From Mytilus californianus (taxonomy: Eukaryota > Mollusca > Bivalvia > Mytilida > Mytilidae), in contig NW_026262659.1 in NCBI RefSeq assembly GCF_021869535.1, positions 3,038,001 to 3,102,000 on the forward strand: a stretch of 64,000 bases of DNA, given 5' to 3'. Below the pieces are notes generated by a model. The model did no database searches. It saw only the letters and a list, made by a program, of their open reading frames with translations, and was not told where the DNA came from. Shown here piece by piece: positions 55,120-64,000 of this stretch (position 1 is its first letter; each line of letters opens with the position of its first letter). The position numbers were made by a program, and so were the translations under genes.

Positions 55120-55382
55120 CAGGAGGTTTGGCTAGCCATAAATCCAGATTCAACCCACCATTTGTTTCTTAAAATGTCCTGTACCAAGTCAGGAATATGA
55201 CAGTTGTTATCAAATAGTTCGATTCTATGTCTGTTGCATTGCGTTTGTTTTTGTTGCACTTCCGTGTTTCTTTGTTCCTTTGTTTTCGTGATTCCCTCAG
55301 TTTTAGTTTGTAACTCAGATTTATTTTCTCTCAATCGATTTATAACTTTGGAACAGCGGTATACAACTGTTGCCTTTACTTG
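55120..55382 (+). repeat. T4 tail, full-length form
   Basis: Begins in the shared module (CAACCCACCATTTGTTTC, CCTGTACCAAGTCAGGAATATG), then TTGTTGCACTTCCGTGTTTC, CCCTCAGTTTTAGTTTGTAAC, CTCAATCGATTTATAAC and AACAGCGGTATACAACTGTTGCC. Best copy for defining the family. Confidence 0.75.
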
Positions 55383-55482
55383 AGATCTCAGTGATTAATA
55401 TCAATTTTCAGTTTGTGTTTTTCAGTTTATTTAATCTTCGCGTATATTTTATAATTGTCTTATCTTCAATAATACGGGTTAT

Positions 55483-56086
55483 GTTCTTCTCATATATTTT
55501 ATGATGGTAGAATACTAAACCCCTAACCGGAGGGATTGTGCTTCATTTTCATATGACGAAAACATAATCTTTGAATCAGTTTAATTGAGGACTGGAGCTG
55601 GCATTTCAGTAACTGCTAGTAGTCCTTTGTTAATTTATGTATCATTGTTATTTTGCTAAGTTTCTTTTGTTACCTATTCTGACATCGGACTCGGACTTCT
55701 TTTAAACTGAGTTTTATTGTGCGTTTTACTGTGTGTTTGTTGAATCTACATTGGCTAGTGGTATAGGGGAGGCTTGAGATCTCACTAAACATGTTTAACC
55801 CCTCCGCATTTTTGCTCCTGTCCCAAGTCAGGAGCCTCTGGCCTTTGTTAGTCTTGTATGTTTTTTAATATTAGTTCATTAATATGTTTACGAGTTTAGT
55901 ATGACGTTCATTTTCACTGAAGTAGTACACATTTTGTTTAGGGGCCAGCTGAAGTCCGCCTCCGGGTGCGGGATTTTCTCGCTGTGTTGATGATTCATTG
56001 GGGGCTTCGGCTGTTTTTTTTAGTGTTTGGTCGGGTTGTTTTCTCTTTGACACATTCCCCATTTCCATTCTCTATTTTATTTGTGT
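55483..56086 (+). mobile_element. PLE tail family T2, long copy
   Basis: Same extent as the tail joined to RT at 20.99-21.62 kb: GGGTTATGTTCTTCTCATATA through GACATCGGACTCGGACTTC, TTTAACCCCTCCGCATTTTTG, CCTGTCCCAAGTCAGGAGCC and GCCTCCGGGTGCGGG to CCCCATTTCCATTCTC. It starts about 100 bp after the T4 copy, in the same orientation. Confidence 0.8.
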
Positions 56087-56210
56087 ATGTTTTTATTTTT
56101 TTTAATTTCATTTCGGAAAAATGGTTTAAACATAGTTTTTTAGGAGAGCAACTTTTCATACAAATGTCTGATCGATCGGGAATCTCATTTAAGATTATAA
56201 AAACATTGAA

Positions 56211-56587
56211 TAGTTATCAAAGGTACCAGGATTATAATTTAATACGCCAGACGCGCGTTTCGTCTACATAAGACTCATCGATGACGCTCAGATCAAAATA
56301 GTTATAAAGTCAAACAAGTACAAAGTTGAAGAGCATTGAGGACCCAAAATTCCAAAAAGTTGTGCCCAATACGGCTAAGGTAATCTATTCCTGGGATGAG
56401 AAAATCCTTAGTTTTCCGAAAAATTCAAAATTTTGTAACAGGAAAATTATAAAAATTACCATATAATTGATATTCATGTCAACACCGAAGTGCTGACTAC
56501 TGGGCTGATGACACCCTCTTAGCGGCATCGATCCAGTGGTGTAAATAGTTATCAATGGTACCAGGATTATAATTTAATACGCCAGAC
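56211..56587 (-). mobile_element. Retrozyme-like element: one unit plus a partial unit
   Basis: A full 335-bp unit (56211-56545) is followed by 42 bp of a second unit (56546-56587) that stops at GCCAGAC. On the minus strand the element thus begins GTC|TGGCGTATT, within three bases of the hammerhead cleavage point. That fits integration of an RNA whose 5' end was made by self-cleavage. Confidence 0.75.
56242..56290 (-). ncRNA. Hammerhead ribozyme, core-mutated
   Basis: The minus strand gives GAGCGUCA-UCGAUGA-GUC-UUAUGUA-GAC-GAAAC-GCGC-GUC-UGGCGUA. The first two core bases read UC instead of CU, which removes the essential C3. All other core parts and stem II are intact. Confidence 0.75.
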
Positions 56588-57081
56588 AATGTCATTTCAA
56601 GTAATATTAATATCTAGATCGCTGTAGATATAGAAGAAATTAAAACACATATTTAAAGATACGCTACATATTTGTTATATGTCATTAACTAAATTTTTAC
56701 ATTCTTAATTTGCAATTGGATTATTGGTGTAGTTTTGAAATACAAAAAAAAAAAAAAAAAACAACAACAAAGAAAACTGTACAAGCAAAATATTAAAGAT
56801 AACAAAGATATTAAGGAAAAGTTCAAAGAAATTTTCCAACAAACTAACAACACTTTAAAATATCTGTTTTGCAATGACACATTAAAACATATATCGAAAG
56901 ACAAAGTGAAGCACACAAGATCACAGCTAGAATATATAGCTGCTTATGTAAGTTTTATCATTAGGTTTAAACAAAACCACTGTAGGGTGATTGTTGATCA
57001 TCCAATGGTCTTATTTCACAATTCATCTCTCTTTTTGAGATATGACAATTTCTGATTTTGCTGTTATTGGTATACTTATTT

Positions 57082-57614
57082 TCAGAGGCTTGGAAATTTG
57101 TGTCCAAATCCAATTCGAGAACCATTGTTTCCTTTTTGTGCATCAACCATGCTTTTTGTAGAACGTTCTGAAGACAATTCCTTCGACTTTTGTGTGGACT
57201 CACCCGCTGAATGGCGATAACCATGCACATCAACTTCTATCATTGATTCACATGTATTTGAATATTCTTCTTTGGAGGGATCGGTAACAACTCCCTCATT
57301 ATATGAACTACTGCTTACATCTAGGTCGACGATTGTAGAAAATATGATTTCGACTTCATTGGTATGTTCACTTCTTTCGTTGCAAATCAATTTGTTTTCT
57401 TCAATTGTATCATAGGCATTACTTTCATTGTCAAATTTAGCATGTGTTCGATCAGGAAAAAGTTGATTATGTTGCACTCTGGGGGATCTCGATTTTTTAA
57501 AATTATCAACTTTCCCTTTGTTTTTCAAACAACATGAAGCTAATGCAAATATTGTTGCAATGCTGCCTACACACATTGAATAAATAACAATTTCATTTTT
57601 CAGAAATTCCACAT
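57082..57614 (-). CDS. Gene A last exon (membrane span and tail)
   Basis: Acceptor TTTCGTTTTAG, 533 bp, stop TAA. Apart from DVSSSSYxEG and MIEVDVHGY, the tail is much less conserved against gene B than the extracellular exons are, which suggests faster change or relaxed constraint in signalling motifs. Confidence 0.85.
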
Positions 57615-60600
57615 CTAAAACGAAAATGGTTTGGAAAAGTGTAAATATTTTGAGTAAATTGCTTTTGAATTTGATATATTATAATAAACAATAAACAATA
57701 AAATAATAACGGATACACATGGAATGGTGGATCACTGTCGCATTTACGTCTACCGGAAATATGAAACGGCCTTTTTGGTTTATCTGGTTTGATTTTGTAT
57801 AGGTTTGATTTTGTTTGTGTTTTTTTCTACATAAAACCTGCGCAAATAACGAGTTGTGATACATATATATATAGATGGCACAGTCATACTCTACTCAAAA
57901 CGCAAGCATTATAGCTTTCATTATACAAACGTGCATTATATTTATACTAATTTGTTGAACTTATATTTTATTGTAAATGCATTGTATATTGATAAACATC
58001 TTACATGCATTGTATGGCGATGACCATTTGAATTTTTGTTTATACACACATGTATTATTTAATCAGTTTTTCATTACAAAGAAATTGATTATTAATAGAA
58101 TATGTCTGTTATTTATAGAACGGGTGAAAGGAAACACAAATATTTATATACCATTTTTATCAGCTTCTGTAAAACTATCAGGTGTTGTCAAAACGTGTGT
58201 TGATTCCCTTGTTTCTGTACTTTCCCACATTTCTGAAACATACCATTTCGCCAATGCCGTTGTCATAAAGAACAATTGTCATTTCGTTTGTTTAAATACA
58301 TGTGTTTGAGATATTTTTGTGTAAATATATATGTTGTCACGGGTGCCACATGTGGAGCAGGATCTGCTTACCCTTCCGGAACACCTGAGATCACCCCCAG
58401 TTTTTGGTGGGGTTCGTGTTGCTTAGTCTTTAGTTTTCTATGTTGTGTCATCTGTACTATTATTTGTCTGTTTGTCTTTTTATTTTTGGCCATGGCGTTG
58501 TCAGTTTGTTTTCGATCTATGAGTTTGACTGTCCCTCTGGTATCTTTCGTCCCTCTTTTGTCAAAATATTTGCTGATTTCGAAAGGTACTTGAAACGTAA
58601 CTTCACTGAAGTACCATGCTGCTTATTAAGTAGGCCAGACAAATGTTTCGTTAACATATATATATATATATATATATATAAAACGTCTAGATATTAGTCA
58701 ACGATCTTTCTTACGAGGGCACTGGTAATAAACGATACATGTACAAAAAAATGAATTAAATAAACGCCTAAAAAGTGTACAAAACATCACCAATATTAAA
58801 AAAAGAAAACATTAAATGTAATTATCTATAAATATTTCGGATAACAGATATCCTTCATCAGTTTGTTTGTTCATTGTTGAATGCCGTACTGTAACCTATA
58901 ACTGCTGATATCTTAGTCGTTTAGTCTCTGGTAGATTTTTGTCTCATTTGCAATCATGACATATCTTCATATTTTTATACTGAATGTTCCAAATAAACCC
59001 AAATACCAATTGAAAATATTTGTCTTTTTTGAAACCTGAACATTGTTTACCCAAGAAAAAAAATAAATATATATAAGCTGTATATGGCAAAATCTGTTGG
59101 AATTACGCGTCCTAGACACTCTTCAATTTCATTCTACTTTTTTTTGCCCTTTCTAAACTTGTTTTATTTGAGCGTCACTTGAGAGTCTTTTTTATACGAA
59201 ACACGCGTCTGGCGTACACAATTTTGTGCCTGTTATATATGATGAGTGTATATACCTCATTTGTAACTAATTAGGCCCCTTCACTAAAAACATGAATCAT
59301 CCTAATAACGTGTTATAGTATTCTTTTATTTGTCTTTTTTGAATTTTACTTTTACTGTTTAGTCTATTTTTGGTGATATCCATTTGATGTGGCTCGGTAC
59401 TTATACATCCCGTCATTGTGTTATTGTGCTATGGTAAATTTTTGTATTCTTGTCTTTCATTTTTGCTTATGTGCTTTGTCTATATGCTTATTTGTGTTTC
59501 TTTGTTACATATTTGTTTGTTATTATAGTAATTAAGATTATAACACAATGTGGCGTGTTGCTTAGTCTTTAGTTTTCTATGTTGTGTCAACTGCACTCTT
59601 ATTGGACTGTTTTTCTTTTTCTTTTTGGCCATGGCGTTGTCAGTTAGTTTTCGACCTATGAGTTTGACTGTCCCTCTGGTATCTTTCGTCCCTCTTTTGT
59701 ACCCCTATTTTGACATTTTTACCTATTATGTCTGTTTGTTTTGTTCACACATCGTTGTCAATATAATGGAATTTTGAGCAACTGTCATACACGACGGGTG
59801 CCACATGTGGAGCAGGATTTGCTTACCCTTCCGGAGCACCTGAGATCACCCCCAGTTTTTGGTGGGTTCGTGTTGCTTAGTCTTTAGTTTTCTATGTTGT
59901 GTCATCTGTACTATTATTTGTTTGTTTGTCTTTTTATTTTTGGCCATGGCGTTGTCAGTTTTTTTGCTTTCGATCTATGAGTTTGACTGTCCCTCTGGTA
60001 TCTTTAGTCCCTCTTTCATACAAGTGAGAGTTTTAGCTAGCTATAAAAGCAGGTTTAATCCACCATTTTCTACATTAGAAAATGTCTGTACCAAGTCAGG
60101 AATATGACAGTTGTTATCCATTCGTTTGATGTGTTTGAGCTTTTGATTTTGCCTATAGATTAGGGACTTTCCTTTTCCTTTTCTTAATCACTATAAAAAC
60201 TAAGAAATATGACAACAAAGAAAATCAAAATGGCATATACACAAAGGACATTAGCAAAATGAAAGACAAGAATACAAAAATGACCATAGCACAATAACAC
60301 AATGGCGAGATGTTTAACTACTGAGCCACCCCAAAAGGATTTTACCAAAAATGGATTAAACAGTAAAGGTTAATAATTTGCAAAGACAAATAAAAGAAAA
60401 CTATAACACGTCATGTATCATTTGTGAAGTTGATACGGAATATTTATCAACAAAGTCTTGGTATCTTCCAATGAACTTTTTTTTAGAAAAAGGACGAGAC
60501 GTTCTTTGACATAATCCTGGTTCTTCAACATTCTGCTCAGACACTGGTGACGTTTTATAAAGTCTGAGTAGCAGCTGCAAGCTCTTGTATACCAAATGAG

Positions 60601-63600
60601 TTGGGAAATGTTTATCTCATATAGGTAGAATAGGTAGTCAAAATTCGATGTGTCTACGCGAGGAGATGATTACCCCAAAAAAGGTACTCGCCTTTACTAT
60701 ACGACCTTTCAAAATTGCTTTTTTTGGACAAATTGGTTGAATGAGTGTTACATGCATTACGTTTAGTGACAAAACATTCATGCATATCAATTCTGTGTCA
60801 TTTAATCTCTTGTTTTATATATTCAATAAATAAACAAAAAATGTAACATAATAGACATGATTTGTAAATTGATTGAACGAGTGTGCGAGACAATGACTTC
60901 CAGTGGAATAGCAATTCACGAAACAAGGTTTAACCTTTCAATAAGACATGTAAGAATTCATCAAAAATGTTGTTATTATTTTTAAAGTGCAGAATGCGCT
61001 AGTCTCCTTACACAAGACATAAAATTCAACTGTCATCTTGCATGGCCAAATAGACACTAATCTATAGCTTGCATTTTACCACCAGCCGGATTGGAATAGT
61101 CCAGCTTTCTATTTTTCCGGGGTACCTCAGGAATTGTATTCACTTACATTCATATGCGAATCTGACGAACAGAGTAAAACTACCTACAACGTTTTGTTAT
61201 TTCGCCGACAATAACAGGCAAAAAAAGAAAATAAAAATGTTCATACAGTCAACACTTCCACACATATGCACTGTTTTATTTTCTCGTTTATTGTTTTGTA
61301 ATTTATTTAGTTCGTTGATTATTTCGTTAGAATTGTTCTGCATTTTGTCTTGTCGAAAATTTTAATAGTTGACTACTAGAATTTGCCACGAGTTTTGCTC
61401 CCTGCTGAAAACCGTCGGATGATTTATAGCTGCTTAAATGATATTCATATGGTCCCTTATACATTGGTGAATCACGTGTGGTGATCGGTATATGCTATTA
61501 TTCATGTCATTTGGCCTCTTGTCGCTAAGTGTTTCATTCGCAATTACGAAACATACATCACACATTGATATATTATATTTGATGCGTTTCCCTCAGTTTT
61601 AGTTTGTTACCCGGATTTGTTTTTATCTCTATCGATTTATGTGTTTCGAACAGCGGTTTTGCTCCCTGCTGAAAACCGTCGGATGATTTATAGCTGCTTA
61701 AATGATATTCATATGGTCCCTTATACATTGGTGAATCACGTGTGGTGATCGGTATATGCTATTATTCATGTCATTTGGCCTCTTGCCGCTAAGTGTTTCA
61801 TTCGCAATTACGAAACATACATCACACATTGATATATTATATTTGATGCGTTTCCCTCAGTTTTAGTTTGTTACCCGGATTTGTTTTTATCTCTATCGAT
61901 TTATGTGTTTCGAACAGCGGTATACTACTGTTGCCTTTATTGACATATGTTACCATTTTTTATCATTAAAGGTTGTTTTTATACTCGTTAAAGTGTATTT
62001 TACTGACGTACAATCAGCATCGTTATTTATAGTCGTGCAATGCATTATTAAGATACAAATTATCCAACATATGAATCGAAGATAAACATTTTACGCTATA
62101 AAATTGAACAGTTCAACACATATCATTTTTTAAAATTAGATAAAATTATTCGATTGTAAGTTGATAATTATTTCTAAAAAATATTAATGAATTAATTTCT
62201 GCTAGAAGCTAGCCTTTTTTCTCTAATGTTTAGACATATTCATTTAAAACATTACGACGGTTATGGCAATGGATTTAGAGCAGATACTTGTATTCTCTAT
62301 TTAACAATGTAACCAATGTGTCCAATTCTCATTTATAATACTGTCTTGACAATGAAAGGAAAAAAAATTCTCATTTCGTGTGTGGATTAAAAGCTTAACT
62401 GATTATTTGTGTATTAGACGACCATGGATATGTTCTAATTGTCGTAAAGACAATCCCGTCTTCTTTTCCTAAATTGTATCATCATTGTAAAAAATGCCAC
62501 TACCGGAGCAATAAATAACTACCCTGCCGGAACACCTGAGATCACCAGAAAGTAATAAATGGGTTCGTGCTGTGCAATCGTTAGTTATTTAAAGACTCGT
62601 GTGCATCATCTTCTCATTATGTTTTTGTCATGGCTTCCGTTATAATAGATTTGAATATCTTCCCCCTCTACTTCTAACGTTCATAACATGCATTTACTTT
62701 GTAATCGAACATATACCGTCCCCTATATTAATAGAAACTGTGAAAATTTCTTATTTACTACATAAACCACTATTTGTTTTTTTTTAAGCCAATGTATAAA
62801 TTTACAATGGGAAATGTCACAATAAAAACCAAAAGTAAACTTTAATGTTATCATAGTTTATTTAGTTCACAATAAGGATACAAATGGCGGTACATCAAAT
62901 AGGGAAAACAAGTGTTCTTATTTCCGTCCTTGTGCATGCATGTGATGTCTATCCAATTCATGTAAGGAAAGCGGCAATTATATGAAAACAAAATTACTAA
63001 TTTATTGTAATTGTTATTATTTAAAAAAAGATCTCTCTGCCTATATCTATGTCTACGTCCGTGTTGTTGTTTATTAAACCTTATCCAGGCTTATAATATA
63101 GTTTTACCTGATATGACAGTTGTCGCATCAACACATCCATAGACAATATCACAACTGTAAAAGATAGGAATCAAAGAGGGAATGGGGTATACGTCAAATT
63201 TTTTAAATTAAATTGACACAGAATATTATAAAGTCAGGAGCATGTAGTTTAGTGGTTGTCTTTGGTTCATGTCTGTTAAATTATTAGTTTTGTTTTTATT
63301 TAAATTGTTACATATGTTTCCTGTCTGCGCCTTGCATAGCCCAATTATACGGTATGGATTTTTCTCATTGGTGAATGCCGTACGGGTGACTGCCTACATC
63401 CACTTCATTTAAATTTTGGTGGATAGTTGTCTCATTGGAAATCACACCACATTTCCTTATTTTTTATTCGGAATATCGTTGATACCCAAAGATTCACTCA
63501 AACCTCAGTTATCGGCAGTAAATATCGCTGCTATGATGAGGTTAGGATAAAACATTATTAATTCAAGAATATAATGATTATGCTTCTTTTACTTAAAAAG

Positions 63601-63875
63601 AGAACTGTCAGCAAAAATGTAATGTTGACAAGGAAGTAAACCAACTGAAGATAAAAAAAAAAAAACAAGAAAAAACGAAACAAAACACAAAAACTGTACC
63701 ATTTATGAAAAGTGTAATAAATGATATACATAATCTTTTTAAAATTTATTTTCATAGACTTTATACCTTTCGTTATGCTGACAGCTACAAACATCTCTGC
63801 ATCTTCTTCCCCACAGTCCAAGTGAACATGGTTTGCATGGAAATCCGTCTTTTGAAACATACCCAATTTGACATT
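57082..63875 (-). CDS. Gene A: EGF-like receptor paralogue of gene B (5' exons outside window)
   Basis: Visible exons: 63767-63875, 63108-63154, 58152-58232 and 57082-57614, with the same order, phases and nearly the same lengths as gene B exons 3, 4, 6 and 7. Products: GYVSKDGFPCKPCSLGLWG with RRCRDVCSC, SCDIVYGCVDATTVIS, a 27-residue juxtamembrane piece (STETRESTHVLTTPDS), a membrane span (IVIYSMCVGSIATIFALAS) and a ~150-residue tail. The tail keeps YDTIEENKLICN, DVSSSSYNEG and MIEVDVHGYRHSAGESTQK. It lacks the NPYQQM motif of gene B (SNTCESM instead), so the two paralogues probably differ in adaptor binding. Only one juxtamembrane exon was found. Exons 1 and 2 should lie at coordinates above 64000. 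Confidence 0.85.
58152..58232 (-). CDS. Gene A juxtamembrane exon
   Basis: Acceptor GGTATGTTTCAG, donor AATG|GTATAT, 81 bp, phase 1-1; two codons shorter than its gene B partners. Confidence 0.8.
58339..58560 (+). mobile_element. T1 tail, young copy in gene A intron
   Basis: ACGGGTGCCACATGTGG to ATCTTTCGTCCCTCTTTTG, nearly identical to the copies at 1 and 52.1 kb. It lies about 100 bp 5' of the juxtamembrane exon and is absent at the matching gene B site, so it inserted after the duplication. Confidence 0.85.
58656..58680 (+). repeat. (TA)n microsatellite
   Basis: About 12 TA units. Confidence 0.85.
59169..59217 (+). ncRNA. Hammerhead relic, plus orientation
   Basis: GAGCGTCACTTGAGAGTC, TTTTTTATACGAAACACG and CGTCTGGCGTA keep the order, but the core CUGAUGA is altered to CUUGAGA and stem II has lost a pair. 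It is the only copy on the plus strand. Confidence 0.6.
59553..59699 (+). mobile_element. Nested T1 tail, 5'-truncated
   Basis: Starts GTTGCTTAGTCTTTAG (the same truncation point as the copy at 50.63 kb) and ends ATCTTTCGTCCCTCTTTTG. A few T3 target bases around CAATGT/TACCCC appear lost or altered. Confidence 0.75.
59791..60016 (+). mobile_element. Nested T1 tail with 5-bp target duplication
   Basis: Insert ACGACGGGTGCC ... GTCCCTCTTT flanked by CATAC on both sides (59786-59790 and 60017-60021). The T3 sequence before and after joins cleanly as GTCATAC-AAGTGAGAG. Confidence 0.85.
60176..60600 (-). pseudogene. PLE RT C-terminus with T3 tail, inverted against the T3 copy to its left
   Basis: Minus strand 60600-60402 encodes a decayed PLE thumb: RRFIGRYQDF-like KKFIGRYQDFVDKYSVS, then TSQMIHDVL and a stop, resembling the Naiad RT end. 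It is followed at once by the T3 tail (TGACGTGTTATAGTTTTC and onward, complement of 60180-60405). This proves T3 is a PLE 3' UTR. Tail-to-tail with 59300-60175, it forms an inverted PLE pair. Confidence 0.75.
61240..61391 (+). repeat. R5 remnant shared with gene B intron
   Basis: CAACACTTCCACACATATGCACTG and TAATAGTTGACTACTAGAATTTG match the gene B segments at 35.65-35.77 and 36.32-36.45 kb, so this piece predates the A/B duplication. Confidence 0.6.
61392..61655 (+). repeat. 264-bp tandem duplication, unit 1
   Basis: GTTTTGCTCCCTGCTGAAAA to TTATGTGTTTCGAACAGCG; spans the end of an R5 remnant and most of a T4 tail. One mismatch to unit 2. Confidence 0.9.
61656..61919 (+). repeat. 264-bp tandem duplication, unit 2
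   Basis: Identical to unit 1 except one T to C (TTGTCGCTAAG versus TTGCCGCTAAG). Only this unit continues into the natural T4 end, GTATACTACTGTTGCC. Confidence 0.9.
62510..62690 (+). repeat. Old T1 tail, partner of 37738-37980
   Basis: CTGCCGGAACACCTGAGATCACC is still clear; the rest is degraded. Confidence 0.55.
63108..63154 (-). CDS. Gene A exon, end of EGF-like module
   Basis: Acceptor TCTTTTACAG, donor TCAG|GTAAAA, 47 bp, phase 2 to 1; partner of gene B exon 4 (38426-38472). Confidence 0.85.
63232..63470 (+). repeat. R5 copy in gene A intron
   Basis: AAAGTCAGGAGCATGTAGTTTAGTGGTTGTC, ATTGGTGAATGCCGTACGGGTGAC, GGTGGATAGTTGTCTCATTGGAAATCACACCACAT. There is no R5 in the equivalent gene B intron (38473-39052). 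Confidence 0.7.
63767..63875 (-). CDS. Gene A exon, EGF-like core
   Basis: Acceptor ATTTATTATAG, donor GAAAG|GTATAA, 109 bp. All six Cys match gene B exon 3. Confidence 0.85.
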
Positions 63876-64000
63876 CTATAATAAATATATCGTTTTCGAA
63901 ATTAAGTTTATACGGAATTATCAATATAGGCCTATAACGAAGAAATGTTTTCGGTGAAAGTATTAAAACATAATCCATATTTTAACGAACTCTTGTTGGA

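Larger units (their letters stand above)
59300..60175 (+). mobile_element. PLE tail family T3 with two nested T1 tails
   Basis: T3 runs ACGTGTTATAGTATTCTTTT ... GTCATTGTGTTATTGTGCTATGG ... TAACACAATGT, is broken by T1 at about 59553, resumes at GTACCCCTATTTTGACATTT, is broken again by T1 at 59791, and resumes at AAGTGAGAGTTTTAGCTAGC to ATTAGGGACTTTCC. This gives the relative age directly: T3 older, T1 younger. Confidence 0.8.

Noticed and set aside
56735-57055. 106-codon plus-strand frame rich in Lys and Gln
   Set aside because: Starts in a poly-A/CAA tract and runs antisense next to the gene A tail; no supporting signal.
1-64000. CRISPR arrays, operons, bacterial promoters or terminators
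   Set aside because: Spliced genes and metazoan retroelements show this is animal nuclear DNA; none of the tandem repeats have spacer structure.

Overview
The window looks like nuclear DNA of a bivalve mollusc, most likely a marine mussel (Mytilus-like). This is inferred from high AT content, intron-rich genes with short phase-1 exons, mollusc-type Cys-rich/EGF-like receptor modules, and many copies of the 3' tails of Penelope-like retroelements (PLEs). It is not prokaryotic. Most long open frames are chance frames in AT-rich DNA or lie inside repeats. The real coding information sits in short exons, rebuilt here from splice signals plus frame continuity.

Three genes are supported, all on the minus strand. 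(1) Gene D, about 27.1 to 9.4 kb, has 11 phase-compatible exons plus one tentative micro-exon. They encode a signal peptide, a Cys-rich ectodomain, three predicted membrane segments and a cytoplasmic ankyrin-repeat region; the 3' end was not found. (2) Gene B, 42.35 to 32.69 kb, is complete in seven exons (361 codons plus stop): signal peptide, EGF-like ectodomain, a duplicated 87-bp juxtamembrane exon, one membrane segment, and a Tyr/Ser-rich cytoplasmic tail. (3) Gene A, 63.88 to 57.08 kb, matches gene B exon for exon with conserved phases and parts of the introns; its first exons lie beyond the right edge. A and B are tandem paralogues about 24.5 kb apart.

Mobile DNA fills the rest. The main element is a Naiad-type PLE (N-terminal GIY-YIG, CxC linker, then reverse transcriptase) at 43.07-45.95 kb, with two in-frame stops and a 5' truncation. 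Its 3' tail recurs at least ten times, often 5'-truncated. Two further PLE tail families can be tied to RT C-termini (20.99-22.27 kb and 60.18-60.60 kb). Other tail-like families (called T4 and R5 here) share a short core module with them. A hammerhead-ribozyme repeat (retrozyme-like) occurs at about 18.6, 24.4, 40.4, 56.2 and 59.2 kb; the 24.4 kb copy keeps an intact catalytic core.

Two large inverted-repeat DNA elements are present. One, at 1.88-6.37 kb, has ~490-bp arms built from a ~20-bp minisatellite. The other, at 46.9-50.6 kb, has arms of ~190-bp subrepeats around a decayed Ulp1-protease/zinc-finger frame. A dead Tc1/mariner transposase lies at 7.75-8.29 kb. Two minisatellites, a 23-nt poly-G run and a 264-bp nearly perfect tandem duplication complete the picture. 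Because A and B duplicated as a block, their introns act as natural empty sites for dating and bounding later insertions.
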